The notes: a model not told the origin generated them from the sequence alone. A stretch of 60,234 nucleotides of DNA from an uncultured Roseburia sp. (GCA_947174805.1 CAMWKH010000017.1:1-60234), one strand, 5' to 3'. Counted from the first letter of the stretch, positions 46,347 through 54,844 are shown. Made by a program: numbers and translations.

Positions 46347-47450
46347 ATGAAAATACTATATTTGCATATCGGGATTCCCAAGACAGCAACTACATCCATT
46401 CAGTTTTTTTGTTATGAAAACAGGGAAATATTGAAAAATAAGGGATATTGTTATCCCTTATTTCCATGTTCCAATATAAGTGAAACCAGAAATGCTCATT
46501 TTCTATTGGAAAGTTTTGCAGACGAAAATGGAAAAGAGAACAGAGAAAAGGCGGAGTTGGAAAGAGAGAGGCATTACAGGGAGATAGAAAAATTATTTGA
46601 AAAATATGATAATATCATACTATCCGACGAAGCTTTATGGCATAAGCTCTGCGGGGCCAAATCAAATCTGTGGAATGATTTGCTGAATTGGTCAGAAAAA
46701 GGGGGATATGAGTTAAAAGTCATCCTATATTTGAGAAGGCAGGATACCTTTGCAGAATCATGGTGGAACCAATCTGTTAAAATGAACGGGCGCGTTTTAG
46801 ACGAACCCTGGGAGGATTTTATAAAGGAGCGTTATCTTCATATTGATTATGCCAAGGAAATACAAAAAATAGAAAAACACATAGGGGAGGAAAATCTCAT
46901 TGTCCGTAGATTTGAAAAGCAATATTTAAAAAATCAGGATATCATTCAAGATTTTTTAGATGTAATCGGACTGGAATACGGAGATGAGTTTGCAGAGCTG
47001 GCGCAGAACAGGAATATTAGTCTGCTGGGAAATACCCATGAGATAAAAAGGATATTAAATAAACTGCCCATGCTGGACCGGGAGGGAAATGATTTTATCA
47101 AATATTGCCTTCAGGATATTGCGCCAATCAGCGGGGCAAGATACCCCAGCAGAATGTTTTCCCGGCAGGAGGCGGAAGAATTTCTGGGGCAGTTTGAAGA
47201 GGGAAACGCCTGGATTAAAGAAAAATATTTTCCGGAGGAAGAGGGAAATCTGTTTGACCCTGGGATGTCCGGGGGGGAAAAGTGGGAGAAAGAAAATCCC
47301 TATATGCAGGACGATATCATATTATTTATGGGAGCAGCAATGCTCAGGATGAACAGACAGATACAAAGGCTGGAAGAGAGAAATGAGAAGCTGTATTATT
47401 ATTTAAAACATCCTATCCGGGGACTGGTGAGAAAGGTGTTCCATAAGTGA
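46347..47450 (+). CDS. Sulfotransferase-like protein
   Basis: This 367-residue protein has the two PAPS-binding signatures of sulfotransferases. The 5'-phosphosulfate loop is HIGIPKTATTSIQ (about 7-19). The 3'-phosphate region is YLRRQDTFAESWWNQSVK (about 128-145) with the conserved Arg and Ser. It would sulfate a sugar of the surface polymer in the cytoplasm. AGAGGAG precedes the ATG. A C-terminal coiled-coil-like and basic tail (IQRLEERNEKLYYYLKHPI) is extra to the fold. Sulfated glycans are uncommon in Gram-positive walls, so the substrate is open; related proteins may act on other groups. Confidence 0.75.
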   Translation: MKILYLHIGIPKTATTSIQFFCYENREILKNKGYCYPLFPCSNISETRNAHFLLESFADENGKENREKAELERERHYREIEKLFEKYDNIILSDEALWHKLCGAKSNLWNDLLNWSEKGGYELKVILYLRRQDTFAESWWNQSVKMNGRVLDEPWEDFIKERYLHIDYAKEIQKIEKHIGEENLIVRRFEKQYLKNQDIIQDFLDVIGLEYGDEFAELAQNRNISLLGNTHEIKRILNKLPMLDREGNDFIKYCLQDIAPISGARYPSRMFSRQEAEEFLGQFEEGNAWIKEKYFPEEEGNLFDPGMSGGEKWEKENPYMQDDIILFMGAAMLRMNRQIQRLEERNEKLYYYLKHPIRGLVRKVFHK

Positions 47451-47531
47451 GAAAGTAAGTTTCAGTCGGTGCTTAGAAGCCTTGACAGGCTCTGTGGTAT
47501 CAAGCATCCATAATACTTCCTTTTACTAAAG

Positions 47532-47560
47532 TTTACAAGTAAGATAGGGAATGTTATAAT
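47532..47560 (+). promoter_or_regulatory. Promoter of the ATPase/nuclease gene
   Basis: TTTACA (47532-47537), a 17-base spacer and an extended -10 TGTTATAAT with perfect TATAAT (47555-47560). The start codon is about 85 bases beyond the predicted start site. Confidence 0.75.
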
Positions 47561-47600
47561 ACACATAGATATTTGAATTATATCTATGTGTATTGTTTTT
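47559..47600 (+). terminator. Palindrome with T-run overlapping the promoter
   Basis: A perfect 14-bp stem, ATACACATAGATAT (47559-47572) with 47580-47593, has a 7-base loop and is followed by TGTTTTT. It would terminate transcripts arriving from the sulfotransferase gene. Transcripts from the promoter at 47532 should start inside its left arm and so escape termination. It could equally be a DNA operator. Confidence 0.55.
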
Positions 47601-47650
47601 GGGAAAACGGGCATCTATAGTAAGTGTTTGTATTGAGGAAGGGGAACAGC

Positions 47651-49243
47651 ATGGGCAAATATTTAAACCCTGGAAACCTTGGCTTCCAGGGCGCATTAAA
47701 TTCACAAATTTACGTGGATAAAACAGGCATTATTGACAGACTCAACCGTGTGCTTGGCACAGAGCAAAGATGGGTCTGTACCAGCCGTGCCAGACGTTTT
47801 GGAAAGACGATGACAGAGAAAATGCTGGCGGCCTACTATGACAGAAGCTGTGATTCCAGGGAGCAGTTTAAGGGGAAAGTGATAGAACAGTCAGCCTCCT
47901 TTGAAAAGCATCTAAATCAATATGATGTAATTTTTATTGATATGCAGGGGATGCGGGAGCGCACCTTAAACGCAGTGCGCCACGGGGAAAAGATAAGCCT
48001 GGTAAGCTATCTTCAGAGGGAAGTGATTTTGGAACTTCGGGAAACCTTTCCGGAAGCGGTAAAGGAAAATGAAATTTCCCTTCCCGGGGCGCTGTCAGAT
48101 GTTTTCCAAAATACAGGAAGGCAGTTTATCATTTTAATTGACGAGTGGGACTGTGTGTTTCGGTCGGATAAAGAAAACGGGGATCTGCAGGAAGAGTATT
48201 TAGGGTTTTTGCGCTCTATGTTTAAAGATGTACAGGCTGAGCGGTTTATTCTTCTCGCCTATATGACAGGGATTTTACCCATTAAAAAGTACGGAACCCA
48301 GTCGGCCCTTAACAATTTTTATGAATATACCATGGTAAAGCCGGGATTTTTTGCTGAGTATGTGGGCTTTACAGAAAAAGAAGTGCAGGGTCTTTGTGAG
48401 GAATATCAGGTGAGTTTTGACGAGATGAAGCGCTGGTATGACGGGTACTACTTTGAGGGGGTGGGGCATGTCTATAATCCCAAAGCGGTAGTGGAAGCAA
48501 TTTTGTCAGAGGAATTTGAAAATTACTGGACATCCACAGAGACATACGAATCCCTGCGATTTTACATTGAAATGAACTTTGAGGGTCTGAAAGACGATAT
48601 CATATGGATGCTGGGGGGAAACCGGTGCCGAGTGACAGTGAGAAGTTTTCAGAATGATATGGTGTCCGTAAAGAATAAAGACGATGTTTTAACACTGTTG
48701 ATTCACCTAGGGTATCTGGCTTATGACAGAGAAAGTGAGGAGGCGTTTATCCCCAATCAGGAAGTGGCAGACGAATTTTGCATAGCGGTGGACGATGATT
48801 ACTGGAATGAAATTATGGGGGCTTTGAAGAAGTCAGAACAGCTTTTGAAAGATACCTGGAGCGGGAATGAGGAGGAGGTAGCCGCACAGATAGATGCGGT
48901 ACACATGGATACAACTTCCATTTTAAATTATAATGATGAAAATGCTTTAAGCTGTGTGATTTCCCTGGCCTACTACAGTGCCAGGAAGTATTATACCCTG
49001 GTCCGAGAGATGCCTGCCGGGAAAGGATTTGCTGATTTGGTGTTTCTTCCCAGGAGAAAATATGGAAAAAATGCCATGGTAGTTGAGTTAAAATGGGACA
49101 AATCCGCCGGGGGGGCTATCCAGCAGATAAAAGAGAGAAATTATTTGAAAGCTTTGGATGGGTATGAAGGGGAAATTCTTCTTGTGGGAATCAATTATGA
49201 CAAGGAGAGTAAAAAACATAGCTGCGTAATAGAATGTAAATAA
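47651..49243 (+). CDS. AAA-ATPase-like / PD-(D/E)XK nuclease-like protein
   Basis: This 530-residue protein is of the AAA-ATPase-like plus PDDEXK_9 family, common and often multicopy in gut Clostridia and Bacteroidetes; its cellular role is unknown. The N-terminus has a P-loop-like SRARRFGKTM (about 45-54) and Walker B-like FIILIDEWDCVFR. The C-terminus has the nuclease core FADLVFLP, then VVELKWD, giving Asp and Glu-x-Lys. The ATG at 47651 follows GAGGAAGGGGA; an in-frame GTG at 47624 is less likely. It does not resemble glycan genes, has its own promoter, and is flanked by duplicated promoter modules. A shrunken copy lies at 51289-51388. Confidence 0.88.
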   Translation: MGKYLNPGNLGFQGALNSQIYVDKTGIIDRLNRVLGTEQRWVCTSRARRFGKTMTEKMLAAYYDRSCDSREQFKGKVIEQSASFEKHLNQYDVIFIDMQGMRERTLNAVRHGEKISLVSYLQREVILELRETFPEAVKENEISLPGALSDVFQNTGRQFIILIDEWDCVFRSDKENGDLQEEYLGFLRSMFKDVQAERFILLAYMTGILPIKKYGTQSALNNFYEYTMVKPGFFAEYVGFTEKEVQGLCEEYQVSFDEMKRWYDGYYFEGVGHVYNPKAVVEAILSEEFENYWTSTETYESLRFYIEMNFEGLKDDIIWMLGGNRCRVTVRSFQNDMVSVKNKDDVLTLLIHLGYLAYDRESEEAFIPNQEVADEFCIAVDDDYWNEIMGALKKSEQLLKDTWSGNEEEVAAQIDAVHMDTTSILNYNDENALSCVISLAYYSARKYYTLVREMPAGKGFADLVFLPRRKYGKNAMVVELKWDKSAGGAIQQIKERNYLKALDGYEGEILLVGINYDKESKKHSCVIECK

Positions 49244-49250
49244 AAACCAT

Positions 49251-49330
49251 TTTTGCCAAAGTTTACAAGAAGGTATATTAATGGTATAATACACGTGAAT
49301 GCCAGGAAATGCGTTTTCGTGTATTATTTT
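49251..49330 (+). repeat. Promoter-hairpin module, right copy
   Basis: This is the partner of 47521-47600. Here the palindrome is ATAATACACG (49286-49295) with CGTGTATTAT (49318-49327), 10 bp with a 22-base interior, followed by TTTAT. It begins 8 bases after the stop of the ATPase/nuclease gene. Confidence 0.75.
49262..49290 (+). promoter_or_regulatory. Promoter of the FlaA1/CapD-type dehydratase gene
   Basis: TTTACA (49262-49267), a 17-base spacer and an extended -10 TGGTATAAT with perfect TATAAT (49285-49290). The next ATG is about 90 bases beyond the predicted start site. Confidence 0.75.
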
Positions 49331-49385
49331 TATACAAATGCAGATAATGAGTGCAACGGAAGAAGTTAAGGAAAAGTGACAATAA

Positions 49386-51284
49386 ATGGAAAAGAATGGA
49401 AGAAGACACCTTATGAAATCAATGAATATAGACAGAAAATTATGGATACGCCGCACATTTTTAATGTGCTACGATATTTGCGCCGTGTTTGCGGCAAGCA
49501 TGCTGGCTCTCTTGATTCGATTTGATTTTAACTTTTTTGCAATACCGGTACAATTTGTGGAAAACGTTTGGAAGGCTTATCCGGCAATAGCGGTGATTAC
49601 CATACTTGTGTTTTGGATTTTCCGGCTTTATTCCAGTATCTGGAGCTTTGCCGGAGCCATAGAAACAATGTATGTCTTTTCCGGATGTGTTATTGTTTCT
49701 ATATTAAATATGATACTTTTGTTGTTGTCCCATCCGGAGACAGGATATCCCGTGCCAAGAAGTTACTATGCACTCTTTGGTATTTTTCTCTTGGGATTGA
49801 TTTTTGTCAGCCGCTATATGTACCGGGGCTTGCGGGCCCTTCGGAATATTCGCAGGGATGCGGAGTATACCCGGAATGTACTGGTTATCGGTGCCGGGGA
49901 GGCGGGGGACGCCCTGATAAAAGAAATTAAAAACAGCCGCTATTTAAAGAAACGGGTAGTGGGTGTGATTGATGATAACAGAAGCAAAAAAGGCAGGTTT
50001 ATCCACGGGGTAAAAATTGTGGGTGACAGGGACGATATTATTGAGAAATGTGAGGAACTTCATGTCCATGAAATTATGATTGCCCTGCCGTCGGTGTCTC
50101 CAAAGAAGAAAAAGGCGATTCTGGATATCTGCAAAGAGACAGGATGTGAACTGAAAAACCTGCCCGGAATCTATCAGCTTGTGAATGGGGATGTGAGCGT
50201 CAGCAAACTGAAAGATGTGGATGTCAATGATTTATTGGGGCGGGAGCCTGTGGAAGTGGATTTGGATTCCATTATGGAGTATGTGAGGAATAAAGTTATT
50301 ATGGTGACGGGAGGAGGAGGCTCCATAGGCAGCGAGCTTTGCCGCCAAATTGCCAGCCACCATCCCAAAAGGCTTGTAATTGTGGATATTTATGAAAATT
50401 CCACATATGATGTACAAAACGAGTTAAAGGCAAAATATCCGGAAATGGATATGGTGGTTCTTATTGCCTCTGTGCGCAATACGAACCGTATGAATTCTAT
50501 ATTTGAGACCTACCGCCCGGAAATTGTGTATCATGCAGCGGCCCACAAACATGTGCCCTTAATGGAGGACAGTCCCAATGAGGCCATAAAAAACAATGTC
50601 ATCGGCACATGGAAAATGGCGGAGGCTGCTAACCGTTACCATGTAAAACGCTTTGTAATGATTTCCACGGATAAGGCGGTAAATCCCACCAATATTATGG
50701 GAGCCAGCAAACGTATCTGCGAGATGATTATCCAGACTTACAACAAACGCAGTGATACGGAGTATGTGGCTGTTCGTTTCGGAAATGTGTTAGGCAGCAA
50801 CGGAAGCGTCATTCCCCTGTTCAAAAAACAGATAGAGCGGGGAGGTCCTGTGACTGTGACAGACCCGGAAATTATCCGTTATTTTATGACAATCCCGGAG
50901 GCGGTATCCCTTGTTTTGCAGGCGGGAGCCTACGCCAAAGGGGGGGAAATATTTGTGCTTGATATGGGAGAACCGGTAAAAATTCTGGATTTGGCGAAAA
51001 ACTTAATTCTACTCTCCGGACATAAACCAAATGATGATATACCAATTGTGTTTACCGGCCTTCGTCCAGGGGAAAAACTTTATGAAGAAATACTGATGGA
51101 TGAGGAGGGGCTGCAGAGTACTGCCAATAAAATGATTCATATCGGCAGGCCCATTGAGATGGATGAGGAAAAATTTATGGAGGATTTGGAGGAACTGAAG
51201 GAGTATGTAGTGAAAGAGCCCAAGGATATCAGGGAGTGGGTAAAGCGTATTGTGCCCACCTACCATCCCGAAAAAGGGGCATAG
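49386..51284 (+). CDS. FlaA1/CapD-type nucleotide-sugar 4,6-dehydratase (membrane-bound)
   Basis: This 632-residue protein has four N-terminal membrane helices (about 15-140), a first Rossmann-like domain (VLVIGAGEAGDALIKEI) and a catalytic SDR domain. The SDR domain has VTGGGGSIGSELCRQI and MISTDKAVNPTNIMGASK, the Thr-Asp-Lys triad of PglF/WbpM-type UDP-GlcNAc 4,6-dehydratases that replace the usual Tyr. It probably makes UDP-4-keto-6-deoxy-GlcNAc for a bacillosamine-, fucosamine- or quinovosamine-type sugar. The initiating transferase at 51403 typically accompanies it. An ATG at 49413 behind GGAAGAAG is an alternative start. Confidence 0.93.
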   Translation: MEKNGRRHLMKSMNIDRKLWIRRTFLMCYDICAVFAASMLALLIRFDFNFFAIPVQFVENVWKAYPAIAVITILVFWIFRLYSSIWSFAGAIETMYVFSGCVIVSILNMILLLLSHPETGYPVPRSYYALFGIFLLGLIFVSRYMYRGLRALRNIRRDAEYTRNVLVIGAGEAGDALIKEIKNSRYLKKRVVGVIDDNRSKKGRFIHGVKIVGDRDDIIEKCEELHVHEIMIALPSVSPKKKKAILDICKETGCELKNLPGIYQLVNGDVSVSKLKDVDVNDLLGREPVEVDLDSIMEYVRNKVIMVTGGGGSIGSELCRQIASHHPKRLVIVDIYENSTYDVQNELKAKYPEMDMVVLIASVRNTNRMNSIFETYRPEIVYHAAAHKHVPLMEDSPNEAIKNNVIGTWKMAEAANRYHVKRFVMISTDKAVNPTNIMGASKRICEMIIQTYNKRSDTEYVAVRFGNVLGSNGSVIPLFKKQIERGGPVTVTDPEIIRYFMTIPEAVSLVLQAGAYAKGGEIFVLDMGEPVKILDLAKNLILLSGHKPNDDIPIVFTGLRPGEKLYEEILMDEEGLQSTANKMIHIGRPIEMDEEKFMEDLEELKEYVVKEPKDIREWVKRIVPTYHPEKGA

Positions 51285-51288
51285 TAGT

Positions 51289-51388
51289 ATGGGAAAATAT
51301 TTCCGGCGATGGTAAAAGAAAACAGGGAGAGATACTTTTTGTGGGAATTTATTATGACAAAAAGAGCAAAAAGCAAAGCTGTAAAATA
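51289..51388 (+). pseudogene. Remnant of a second ATPase/nuclease gene copy
   Basis: The first bases, ATGGGAAAATATTT, match the start of the gene at 47651 (ATGGGCAAATATTT). After a short unmatched stretch, 51326-51388 reads in frame GEILFVGIYYDKKSKKQSCK plus Ile, against GEILLVGINYDKESKKHSCV plus Ile at the end of the intact protein, 16 of 21 residues identical by hand. The roughly 500 codons between are gone and the two ends are in different frames. It is best read as a deletion relic. Its open tail frame runs into the start codon of the next gene. Confidence 0.75.
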
Positions 51389-51402
51389 GTGAGGGAGAGT
51401 AT

Positions 51403-52056
51403 ATGAAATATAGGTTTACGGAAAAACAAAGGAATTATATGAAATGGAAACGCACCCTGGATTTGATTTTAAGTTTTGGGGCGTGTCTGGTATTATCCCC
51501 GGCGCTGCTTCTTTTATGTATTGCTATTAAAATGGACAGCAGAGGCCCGGTGCTTTTTAAACAAAAAAGGGTGGGCATCCATAAGACATATTTTCCTATT
51601 TACAAATTCCGCACCATGCGGATCGATACGCCAAAGGATATGCCGACTCATTTGCTGGCAAATCCGGACCAATATATTACAAAAGTCGGTCATTTTTTAA
51701 GGAAGTCATCCTTGGATGAACTACCCCAGCTTTTTAATATTTTAAAGGGGGATATGAGTTTTGTGGGGCCTAGGCCGGCGCTTTGGAACCAGGACGACTT
51801 GGTGGCGGAGCGGGACAAATACGGTGCCAACGATGTGCTGCCGGGACTTACCGGATGGGCCCAGATAAACGGCAGAGATGAGCTTGAGATTCCCGTGAAG
51901 GCAAAGCTGGATGGGGAATATGTAAAGAGGATGAGTTTTGCCTTTGACCTGCGGTGTTTTTTGGGAACCTTTGTCTCTGTCCTTAAGGCCGACGGGGTTT
52001 ATGAAGGAGGAACAGGGGAGATGAAAAAGCAGGGGAAGAGGAGAAAGAGGATATGA
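51403..52056 (+). CDS. EpsL/PglC-type initiating sugar transferase
   Basis: This 217-residue phosphoglycosyl transferase has one N-terminal membrane or re-entrant helix (LDLILSFGACLVLSPALLLL) and then the catalytic domain. The domain has FKQKRVGIHKTYFPIYKFRT, SLDELPQLFNILKGDMSFVG and RPAL. It transfers a sugar-1-phosphate, often a diacetamido-trideoxy sugar, to undecaprenyl phosphate, and so matches the dehydratase two genes upstream. It is the second initiating enzyme in the window besides 30361. GAGGGAG precedes the ATG. Its stop overlaps the start of the AAA ATPase gene (ATGA), so that gene is coupled to it. Confidence 0.93.
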   Translation: MKYRFTEKQRNYMKWKRTLDLILSFGACLVLSPALLLLCIAIKMDSRGPVLFKQKRVGIHKTYFPIYKFRTMRIDTPKDMPTHLLANPDQYITKVGHFLRKSSLDELPQLFNILKGDMSFVGPRPALWNQDDLVAERDKYGANDVLPGLTGWAQINGRDELEIPVKAKLDGEYVKRMSFAFDLRCFLGTFVSVLKADGVYEGGTGEMKKQGKRRKRI

Positions 52057-53378
52057 AGGGAAAAGCAGAAGCCCTGAATCAAATACAGGATGCATTTAAT
52101 TCAGAGCCTTTAAGCACAAGCAAAGAACTGGAAGCGTATTATTTAAATACAGCCCTGGCAAGAACTGGGGATGTATATTCTGATTTTGTGGAAAATTTTG
52201 CTTTACAGCTTGAGGATTGCAGGGAAGTATATCTTCATAAATTGTTTATCGGCCATCCTGGGTGCGGAAAGACAACGGAATTGTATCAACTCTTGCAGAG
52301 AGTGAAAAAAGCTGATTTCTTTGCATGTATGGGCAGATGTGATCTGGAGCTGGATTTGGTGGACATTGAATATACGGATATACTTTTTTTCTTTTTGGAT
52401 CTGCTGGTGCGAAGGGCCAGTGAGCTGGGGATGGAGCTGGATGAAAATTTAGTAGAAGATATTTATGCCTATTGGGAAGAAGAAATTGAAATGACAGAGA
52501 CTGTATCTACCCAGGCTCATACGGAAAATCAAAGCAGCGTAAAAGCGAAAGCAGGGCTGCCGGGGCTTTTAGAGCTGATGGCACAGATTAAAGGCGTAAT
52601 TAAAAACAGTTCAGATTTCAGAATGCAAATCCGGAGGAAAATCGTTCCGAAAAGCAGTGAACTCATTCGGAAAATTGAAGAGGTGATAGAGAATATTTCT
52701 GCTCAATGTGAACAAAAGAATATGAGGAAAGTACCCTTGATTATTTTGGATGGATTGGACAGGGTTCCGCTGAATCAGGCGAAAAAGATATTTCGGGATA
52801 ACGGTTCCACATTTCGGGCTTTGCCCATACATTTCGTCACAACTTTTCCCATAGCCCTGACCTATACCCTGGAATATGGCGATATTTTAAATTATTTTCC
52901 AAATCCTTCCAAGCTCCCCATGATAAAGCTTCGAAATTGGGAAAGGGGACAATATACGGAAGGATATGAGGAAGGGAAAAACACCATGCGGCAAATTATC
53001 GTCAAGCGGGCCAATCTTTCTCTGTTTGACGAAGATGCCCTGGAAGAATTAATTGATAAGACAGGGGGATATATCAGGGATTTATTCCGGTGTATCTCAA
53101 ATGCCGCCATCCGGGCACAGCGGAGAGGGAGTTCTTCCATTTCCATAGAAGATGTGGCAGTGGTATTAAATGAACTGGAATCTGATATTAACAGCAGATA
53201 TTCGGATGCAGACATACCGGAATTGAAGAAAATATATGAGGGAGAGAAGTTTGTATCTTCCTCAGAGAGCATTACAAATCTTTTACAGGTTTGCGCCGTG
53301 TTGGAATATAACGGGAAACGCTGGTGCGATCTGCATCCTCTGGTGGAACAGTGGCTGAAAGAATGCAATAAAATCTAA
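52053..53378 (+). CDS. AAA/STAND-like P-loop ATPase, paired with a TPR protein
   Basis: This 441-residue ATPase has Walker A GHPGCGKTT (67-75) followed by ELYQL, and Walker B VPLIILDGLDR (227-237). A downstream winged-helix-like region (about 330-440) has TGGYIRDLFRCISNAAIRAQ, resembling the lid of AAA/STAND ATPases. The segment 145-200 is charged and may be flexible. It has no membrane helix. It is coupled by ATGA overlap to a sugar transferase and is followed 17 bases later by a TPR protein with AAGGAGG in front. I do not know its function. A regulator of the glycan machinery or a stowaway defence or signalling ATPase are both possible. Confidence 0.8.
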   Translation: MKGKAEALNQIQDAFNSEPLSTSKELEAYYLNTALARTGDVYSDFVENFALQLEDCREVYLHKLFIGHPGCGKTTELYQLLQRVKKADFFACMGRCDLELDLVDIEYTDILFFFLDLLVRRASELGMELDENLVEDIYAYWEEEIEMTETVSTQAHTENQSSVKAKAGLPGLLELMAQIKGVIKNSSDFRMQIRRKIVPKSSELIRKIEEVIENISAQCEQKNMRKVPLIILDGLDRVPLNQAKKIFRDNGSTFRALPIHFVTTFPIALTYTLEYGDILNYFPNPSKLPMIKLRNWERGQYTEGYEEGKNTMRQIIVKRANLSLFDEDALEELIDKTGGYIRDLFRCISNAAIRAQRRGSSSISIEDVAVVLNELESDINSRYSDADIPELKKIYEGEKFVSSSESITNLLQVCAVLEYNGKRWCDLHPLVEQWLKECNKI

Positions 53379-53395
53379 TAAGGAGGTATGTTCTT

Positions 53396-54844
53396 ATGGG
53401 TAATATTCAAACAGTAGATGAGGAACAATTGGAAATGATGAAATTAGCCATTGGGAACATAACTTCTGGTATGTGCCTTTACAGGGCCGATGCCCTGCGG
53501 CAGACAGAAGTTGCAGAGCAGATAAAAAGTGAAGTGCAAAAGAACTGTTGCATTCTGAATATGGAAACGCTTTCTAAAGGTGAATACCCGGATGAAATGG
53601 GAAAACTTCAGGCTTTGCTCCACAGGTGCGGGGATGCCCAGGTGGTGTTTTTGTGTAACCTGCAGCTGTGTTTTAAAAAACTGGGAAAAAAATTCTTTGA
53701 AAATTTGAATTATATGCGTGACCAGATGCTGGCCATGAACAAGGTGTGGATATTTGGAGTTTCACATTATGCGGCGTCTCTGTTTAACAGATATGCCAGG
53801 GATTTATATTCCTGTATTATGAACCATTTTGAATTTTACAGTGAAAGGGAAGAACGTCTGGCCCGTTTTGAGGAAATCAGATATTCCGACGGGGATTTGG
53901 TAAAAGCAGGCAAAAAACTACAGGAATATAAAAAAGAATTTGCAGACACCGGGCTTTGTGAAGTTCAGGACAGCCGGAAAAGTGATGTAGTAAGATTGTG
54001 GAATAGGCTGTATAGGTATTGCGATGCAGATACGAAAGAGTGGATGAGGGAGCTGATTGATAAAAAAGATAAACAGTTTTGGAAGAAAAGTTTTTCCTTT
54101 CAATATTACACTGCTGGGATAGAATTGGCTAAGGCATGGATGCACATGGAAGAGTATGGGAGAGCACTTGTCCTTGTGGATTTTGTAAAGAAAGAAACGG
54201 AGGGCAGGCTTGTAAGCCCGGGGCCGGAACTTGCGGAAGCAGAAAGTTTAAAAGGGGAAATTCTTTTCTTCATGCATCGGTACCAGGAGGCGGAAAAAAG
54301 CGTGCAAAAGGCATTATTTCTGATAAGTGAAATGGAAAAAGAGTATGGCTTAGAAGTCATTTATGCCAGGGATATTCTTGCAAAAATATGGTCGGCCCAA
54401 AAAGAATATGGGAAAGCGGTGGGACTGTATGAAAAGACAATACATGATACCATAAACAATTTTGATGAAAAGTGCCCTTTTTTAGCAGGGCTTTGGAATA
54501 ATTTGGGGGCGGTGTATATCTGCATGAGGCAGAATGAGAGGGCAGCAGATTGTTTTGCAAAGGCAGCAGACATTTGGCCAATAGATGCTGGGGGGGGGAT
54601 TTTTAGAGGAGAGGAATTGGAAAAGCTGGGAATACTGTTAGAGGAAGAAGGGGATTTCCCTGCGGCATATAAATGCATTTCCCAGGCGAAGGATATACGT
54701 CTGAATATTGAGATTGACAGAAGAGATGAAAAGCATTTGCAGAAGCTGAATGAGAGGATGTCAGCGTATGCTGCCAGAATAAAGAAAATCCAGGAGGAAA
54801 AAGGCAGACATGGGAAAAAGGGTATTGATTACCGGGGAGAATAG
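53396..54844 (+). CDS. TPR protein with an ATPase-like N-terminus
   Basis: This 482-residue protein accompanies the ATPase. Residues about 84-148 (VVFLCNLQL, then NLNYMRDQMLAMNKVWIFG, then NRYARDLYSCIMNHFEF) look like the second half of an ATPase-type domain without a Walker A. I have seen this pattern ahead of TPR arrays in other proteins, but cannot verify it here. From about 225 to 440 there are helical pairs such as QYYTAGIELAKAWMHMEEYG, RYQEAEKSVQKAL, GKAVGLYEKTI and NNLGAVYICMRQNERAADCF, typical TPRs. The last 35 bases overlap the epimerase gene, so the pair is locked into the operon. Function unknown. Confidence 0.78.
   Translation: MGNIQTVDEEQLEMMKLAIGNITSGMCLYRADALRQTEVAEQIKSEVQKNCCILNMETLSKGEYPDEMGKLQALLHRCGDAQVVFLCNLQLCFKKLGKKFFENLNYMRDQMLAMNKVWIFGVSHYAASLFNRYARDLYSCIMNHFEFYSEREERLARFEEIRYSDGDLVKAGKKLQEYKKEFADTGLCEVQDSRKSDVVRLWNRLYRYCDADTKEWMRELIDKKDKQFWKKSFSFQYYTAGIELAKAWMHMEEYGRALVLVDFVKKETEGRLVSPGPELAEAESLKGEILFFMHRYQEAEKSVQKALFLISEMEKEYGLEVIYARDILAKIWSAQKEYGKAVGLYEKTIHDTINNFDEKCPFLAGLWNNLGAVYICMRQNERAADCFAKAADIWPIDAGGGIFRGEELEKLGILLEEEGDFPAAYKCISQAKDIRLNIEIDRRDEKHLQKLNERMSAYAARIKKIQEEKGRHGKKGIDYRGE

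Larger units (their letters stand above)
47521..47600 (+). repeat. Promoter-hairpin module, left copy
   Basis: This 80-base segment has a near-duplicate at 49251-49330. The two share TTTTnCnAAAGTTTACAAG, the same 17-base spacing to TATAATACAC, a palindrome following the -10, and a (T/C)GTGTATTnTTTTT end at almost the same distance. By hand count 29 of the first 40 bases agree. The copies lie on either side of the gene at 47651. Confidence 0.75.

Noticed and set aside
52053..54844. Reading the ATPase/TPR pair as Wzz/Wze-type tyrosine kinase regulators
   Set aside because: There are no membrane helices, no tyrosine-rich tail, and the Walker motifs and TPRs do not fit that family.
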